Positions 6,377 to 8,086 of a DNA stretch of 8,086 nucleotides are shown one piece after another (position 1 is the first letter of the stretch; every line of letters begins with the position of its first letter). The stretch is from Candidatus Ventricola intestinavium (GTDB lineage: Bacteria; Bacillota; Clostridia; Christensenellales; Aristaeellaceae). The stretch is taken from positions 1-8,086 of the forward strand of contig DVMG01000068.1 of the NCBI GenBank assembly GCA_018715105.1, in the 5' to 3' direction. A program made the position numbers and the translations under genes. The notes under the pieces were generated by a model. The model worked only from the letters and a program-made list of their open reading frames with translations. It had not been told where the DNA came from and searched no databases.

Positions 6377-6916
6377 TCAGTCAAGGCGGTAGATCCAGGA
6401 ATCCTTCCTGGGATGCGGCTGAGGGGATGGGCCGTCCGCATAGCCGAGCACACAGTGGCCAATCCCCTCATAATCATCCTGAATGCCGAGGGAACGCAGG
6501 ATCTGGATCCCCTCGGGCCGCTCAAATTCTTCTTTGGCCCGATGGATCCAGCAGCTGCCAATGCCCAGCGCATGCGCGGCCAGCATCAGGTTGCCCATCA
6601 CCAGGCTGCCGTCATAGACATGCGTGGGGCAGCTTTTCTTTGCCAGGACGATCAGGACGACGGGGGCACCGTAAAACGGGTCGCCGTCCGTTCCCATGAT
6701 TTGCGCATTCAGCCGGGAAAGGCAATCACGCAGATCTTTGTTTGTGACGGTAAGGATGATGGGGGACTGCCTGTTCATGCCTGTGGGCGCGTATGTGCCC
6801 GCCGTGAGAATCTGATCAAGCGTTTCTTTCGCGATGGGATCCGGCTTGAAGCGGCGGATGCTTCTGCGCGAGAGAATGCTGGAAAACGCTTCCTTTGAAT
6901 CGAACCGGTCTGTCAT
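6377..6916 (-). CDS. Nitroreductase-family FMN-dependent oxidoreductase
   Basis: The 179-aa protein belongs to the nitroreductase superfamily: cytosolic homodimers that bind FMN and reduce substrates with NAD(P)H. The physiological substrate is usually unknown. RRSIRRFKPDPI (17-28) is the classic N-terminal FMN-phosphate-binding stretch, and APTGMNRQSP (43-52) contributes to the flavin site. YDGSLVMGNLMLAAHALGIG (101-120) followed by SCWIHRAKEE (121-130) is the typical helix and strand near the isoalloxazine ring. Its size fits the short members of the family. ATG 6916 is favoured because GGAGG lies 8 bases upstream. An in-frame ATG at 6931 would put that site inside the gene. It has its own promoter and a dyad in its leader. 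No terminator is obvious before the tyrS promoter, so read-through into the T-box leader is possible. Confidence 0.93.
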   Translation of the reverse strand: MTDRFDSKEAFSSILSRRSIRRFKPDPIAKETLDQILTAGTYAPTGMNRQSPIILTVTNKDLRDCLSRLNAQIMGTDGDPFYGAPVVLIVLAKKSCPTHVYDGSLVMGNLMLAAHALGIGSCWIHRAKEEFERPEGIQILRSLGIQDDYEGIGHCVLGYADGPSPQPHPRKDSWIYRLD

Positions 6917-6951
6917 CCCAAACCCCTCCATTTCGTTTCTTGGTCTGTTTC

Positions 6952-6967
6952 TTTTCAGAGCTGAAAA
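6952..6967. promoter_or_regulatory. Operator-like dyad in the nitroreductase leader
   Basis: TTTTCAG-AG-CTGAAAA has 7-bp perfect arms around a 2-bp centre. It sits just downstream of the predicted nitroreductase start point (about 6973) and 36 bases before its ATG, a place where a bound repressor would block transcription. The A/T-rich arms stand out from the GC-rich surroundings. No known regulator consensus is assigned. It could also act as a small RNA hairpin. Confidence 0.45.
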
Positions 6968-6979
6968 CCTTCCGCGTTT

Positions 6980-7008
6980 ATTTTATCACGTTGCCGTGCG
7001 GCTTACAA
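6980..7008 (-). promoter_or_regulatory. Predicted promoter of the nitroreductase gene
   Basis: On the reverse strand TTGTAA (7003-7008) and TAAAAT (6980-6985) are separated by 17 bases, close to the sigma-A consensus. The start point would be near 6973, giving a leader of about 57 bases. Its -35 lies 26 bases from that of the divergent trmL promoter. Confidence 0.65.
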
Positions 7009-7034
7009 GCGCCGGTTTTTCGGGCTGCACATGC

Positions 7035-7063
7035 TTGCGGCGGCGCGCATTTTGCGATACAAT
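7035..7063 (+). promoter_or_regulatory. Predicted promoter of trmL
   Basis: TTGCGG (7035-7040) and TACAAT (7058-7063) are spaced by 17 bases. The -10 is good and the -35 is weak. The start point near 7070 would leave a leader of about 70 bases that contains the hairpin at 7089-7123. Confidence 0.55.
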
Positions 7064-7088
7064 AGGTTCATAGAGAAAGACAGGGAAA

Positions 7089-7123
7089 CAGGCAAACGGG
7101 GAACCGAAATGCCGTTTGGCCTG
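7089..7123 (+). repeat. Stem-loop in the trmL 5' leader
   Basis: CAGGCAAACGG (7089-7099) pairs with CCGTTTGGCCTG (7112-7123) over 11 pairs with one bulged C and a 12-base loop. It ends 4 bases before the ribosome binding site (GAGGAAGG, from 7128). There is no T-run after it, so it is not a terminator. It could protect the mRNA end or modulate translation. Confidence 0.5.
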
Positions 7124-7139
7124 ACGAGAGGAAGGAAAC

Positions 7140-7658
7140 ATGCTGCATATTGTGTTGGTTGAGCCCGAAATTCCGCAGAATACGGGGAACATTGCCCGAA
7201 CGTGCGCCGCGACGGGCAGCGAGCTGCATCTGGTGGAGCCGCTTGGCTATAAGCTGGAAGACCGGTATTTAAAGCGTGCGGGCCTGGATTACTGGCCGCT
7301 TGTCCGCGTGCATGTGCACAGCAACTTTGGCCAGGTGCTGGCGGAATACCCCGATGCGCCGTTTTTTTATGCCAGCACCAAGGCGCCCAGAAGCTATGCG
7401 CAGGTGGCCTATCCCCAAGACGCCTTCCTCGTCTTTGGCCGCGAATCGCGCGGTTTGCCGGAAAACCTGCTTGAACGGGTCTATGACCGCTGCATCCGCA
7501 TCCCGATGGTGGAGGGCGCGCGCAGCCTGAACCTTTCAAACGCCGTGGCAGTTGTTGCCTATGAGGCGCTCAGACAGCAGGGATTTGAGCACATGCTCCA
7601 GGAAGGCGCGCTGACCGGCCGCGATGAGCAGCCGGGCGCCTGGATGGATTATCTGTAA
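7140..7658 (+). CDS. trmL: tRNA (cytidine(34)-2'-O)-methyltransferase, SPOUT family
   Basis: TrmL uses S-adenosylmethionine to methylate the 2'-OH of the wobble nucleotide, in E. coli of certain tRNA-Leu species. The 172-aa protein is a minimal SPOUT enzyme with no added RNA-binding domain, as expected for TrmL (about 155-170 residues). Motif 1 is EPEIPQNTGNIARTC (8-22), with Asn14 and Arg20. Motif 2 is FGRESRGLP (99-107). Motif 3 is RIPMVEGARSLNLSNAVAV (120-138). Motifs 2 and 3 build the trefoil knot that binds the cofactor. The ATG at 7140 follows a strong purine-rich binding site (GAGGAAGG, 7128-7135). It is transcribed divergently from the nitroreductase. No terminator is seen at its end, so some read-through into the small membrane protein gene is possible. 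Confidence 0.95.
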   Translation: MLHIVLVEPEIPQNTGNIARTCAATGSELHLVEPLGYKLEDRYLKRAGLDYWPLVRVHVHSNFGQVLAEYPDAPFFYASTKAPRSYAQVAYPQDAFLVFGRESRGLPENLLERVYDRCIRIPMVEGARSLNLSNAVAVVAYEALRQQGFEHMLQEGALTGRDEQPGAWMDYL

Positions 7659-7672
7659 GAATTCGTCTTTTC

Positions 7673-7702
7673 TTGACAGAAAGGCCGCATGTTTAGTAAA
7701 AT
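7673..7702 (+). promoter_or_regulatory. Strong predicted promoter of the small membrane protein gene
   Basis: TTGACA (7673-7678) is a perfect -35, followed after 18 bases by TAAAAT (7697-7702). It starts 15 bases after the trmL stop. Its start point near 7709 excludes the in-frame ATG at 7689 as a start for the downstream gene when transcribed from here. Confidence 0.75.
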
Positions 7703-7740
7703 GATAGCCGAAACCGGCGGCGTGCAAACGCAAGGGGAGA

Positions 7741-7773
7741 ATGGAAAAAGAAGAGAGGGGCGGCGCGCAGTGA
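7741..7773 (+). other. Ten-codon ORF overlapping the start of the small membrane protein gene
   Basis: An ATG at 7741 behind the purine-rich stretch AAGGGGAG reads ten codons (MEKEERGGAQ) to a TGA at 7771-7773. That stop overlaps the downstream GTG start in the tetramer GTGA. The binding site is only about 3 bases from the ATG, which is close. It might be a translated leader peptide that couples initiation, or only the natural result of a purine-rich leader. Confidence 0.3.
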
Positions 7774-7985
7774 AAAAAAAGAAAAAGAAGCCGGGAAAGC
7801 GAATTGGCTTCCGCGTCGCCGCGGGGGTGATGGACGTGTTCGGCGCGGCGGGCGCAGCGCTTGTGATCGTCGTGCTTTTGCTGATGTTGGGAAGCCTTTT
7901 TTCCTGGCTTCGGCAGGATCTGTCCATGACGTTTGCCGACCTGACGGACAATATCACGGATGCCGTCATTATCGATAACCAATGA
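7770..7985 (+). CDS. Small single-span membrane protein, function unknown
   Basis: The 71-aa product begins with a basic head (six Lys at 2-7, then PGKRIGFR). A hydrophobic segment follows at about 24-46 (FGAAGAALVIVVLLLMLGSLFSW), then an acidic tail of about 25 residues (LRQDLSMTFADLTDNITDAVIIDNQ). By the positive-inside rule the N-terminus should be cytosolic and the tail outside. No known family is recognised and no lipobox Cys is present. The GTG at 7770 was chosen because AGAGGGG lies about 9 bases upstream. The same frame is open to an ATG at 7689, but that lies inside the predicted promoter. The gene starts with a run of eight A (7773-7780), a possible slippage site. It has its own strong promoter and lies downstream of trmL. 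Confidence 0.75.
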   Translation: MKKKKKKPGKRIGFRVAAGVMDVFGAAGAALVIVVLLLMLGSLFSWLRQDLSMTFADLTDNITDAVIIDNQ

Positions 7986-8004
7986 GGATTTGCGTGAAGC
8001 ATCC

Positions 8005-8068
8005 GGCCTTCCGGCATCGTTCAGGAGCCTGCCTGCGCGGCGGGCTTGCAGGTTGCCGGCATAAGGCC
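8005..8068. repeat. GC-rich imperfect inverted repeat after the small membrane protein gene
   Basis: GGCCTT-CCGGCA (8005-8016) is complementary to TGCCGG (8054-8059) plus AAGGCC (8063-8068) with a 3-base bulge. An inner CCTGC (8028-8032 or 8032-8036) can pair with GCAGG (8048-8052). CCGG-CCTT-CCGG at 8003-8014 offers a competing small hairpin. No T-run follows within the window. It may be a transcription-end structure or the edge of a dispersed repeat. Beyond 7985 I see no confident gene. Confidence 0.4.
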
Positions 8069-8086
8069 GTATCTATCAAAAGAGAT

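Noticed and set aside
7689..7769. N-terminal extension of the small membrane protein to ATG 7689
   Set aside because: The ATG lies between the -35 and -10 of the predicted promoter and has no binding site. The extension is not hydrophobic or signal-like.
1..8086. CRISPR array, insertion sequence, phage or toxin-antitoxin module, tRNA or rRNA gene
   Set aside because: I looked on both strands and found no regularly spaced repeats, transposase motifs, paired small toxin-like genes or cloverleaf structures. The small protein at 7770 lacks a partner gene.

Overview
The window looks like chromosomal DNA from a fairly GC-rich member of the Firmicutes, probably class Clostridia. The main evidence is a tyrosine T-box riboswitch ahead of tyrS, strong AGGAGG-type ribosome binding sites, and promoters close to the sigma-A consensus. 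A finer taxonomic placement cannot be made from the sequence alone. Most genes are housekeeping or common accessory enzymes. I see no insertion sequence, phage gene, CRISPR array, rRNA or tRNA.

Layout. (1) Bases 1-80 are the tail of a forward gene that resembles a VOC/glyoxalase-fold protein. A 254-base non-coding stretch follows, carrying a 30-bp near-perfect palindrome. (2) Three forward genes come next: an unrecognised 345-aa soluble protein (335-1372), an RluA-type pseudouridine synthase (1464-2348) and a Cof-type HAD phosphatase (2404-3255). (3) A hairpin at 3342-3378 lies between these genes and the convergent reverse-strand operon. (4) The reverse-strand operon, read right to left, starts with a perfect-consensus promoter (6308-6336). 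It continues with a complete tyrosine T-box leader and intrinsic terminator (6028-6301), tyrS, a YigZ/IMPACT-family gene 11 bases later, and an alpha/beta hydrolase whose ATG overlaps the yigZ stop codon. (5) Upstream of that promoter is a reverse-strand nitroreductase (6377-6916) with its own promoter and an operator-like dyad. (6) A divergent promoter drives trmL (7140-7658), a tRNA wobble 2'-O-methyltransferase. (7) Last comes a 71-aa single-span membrane protein (7770-7985) with its own strong promoter, then a GC-rich inverted repeat at the window end.

Functional theme. Translation and RNA modification recur: RluA-type synthase, TyrRS with its T-box, and TrmL. The T-box elements can be read directly. 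They include the UAC specifier in an AGUA/GAA loop-E context, the AG-rich bulge, the GGGUG distal loop, the UGGU acceptor-binding bulge, and competing antiterminator and terminator helices. All three genes of the tyrS operon should therefore respond to uncharged tRNA-Tyr, and this includes the alpha/beta hydrolase, whose role is unknown.

I did not find a clearly novel multi-gene system. The best candidates for a second look are the unrecognised 345-aa protein with its palindromic upstream region, the hydrolase under T-box control, the nitroreductase dyad, and the small membrane protein that may be coupled to a 10-codon upstream ORF.
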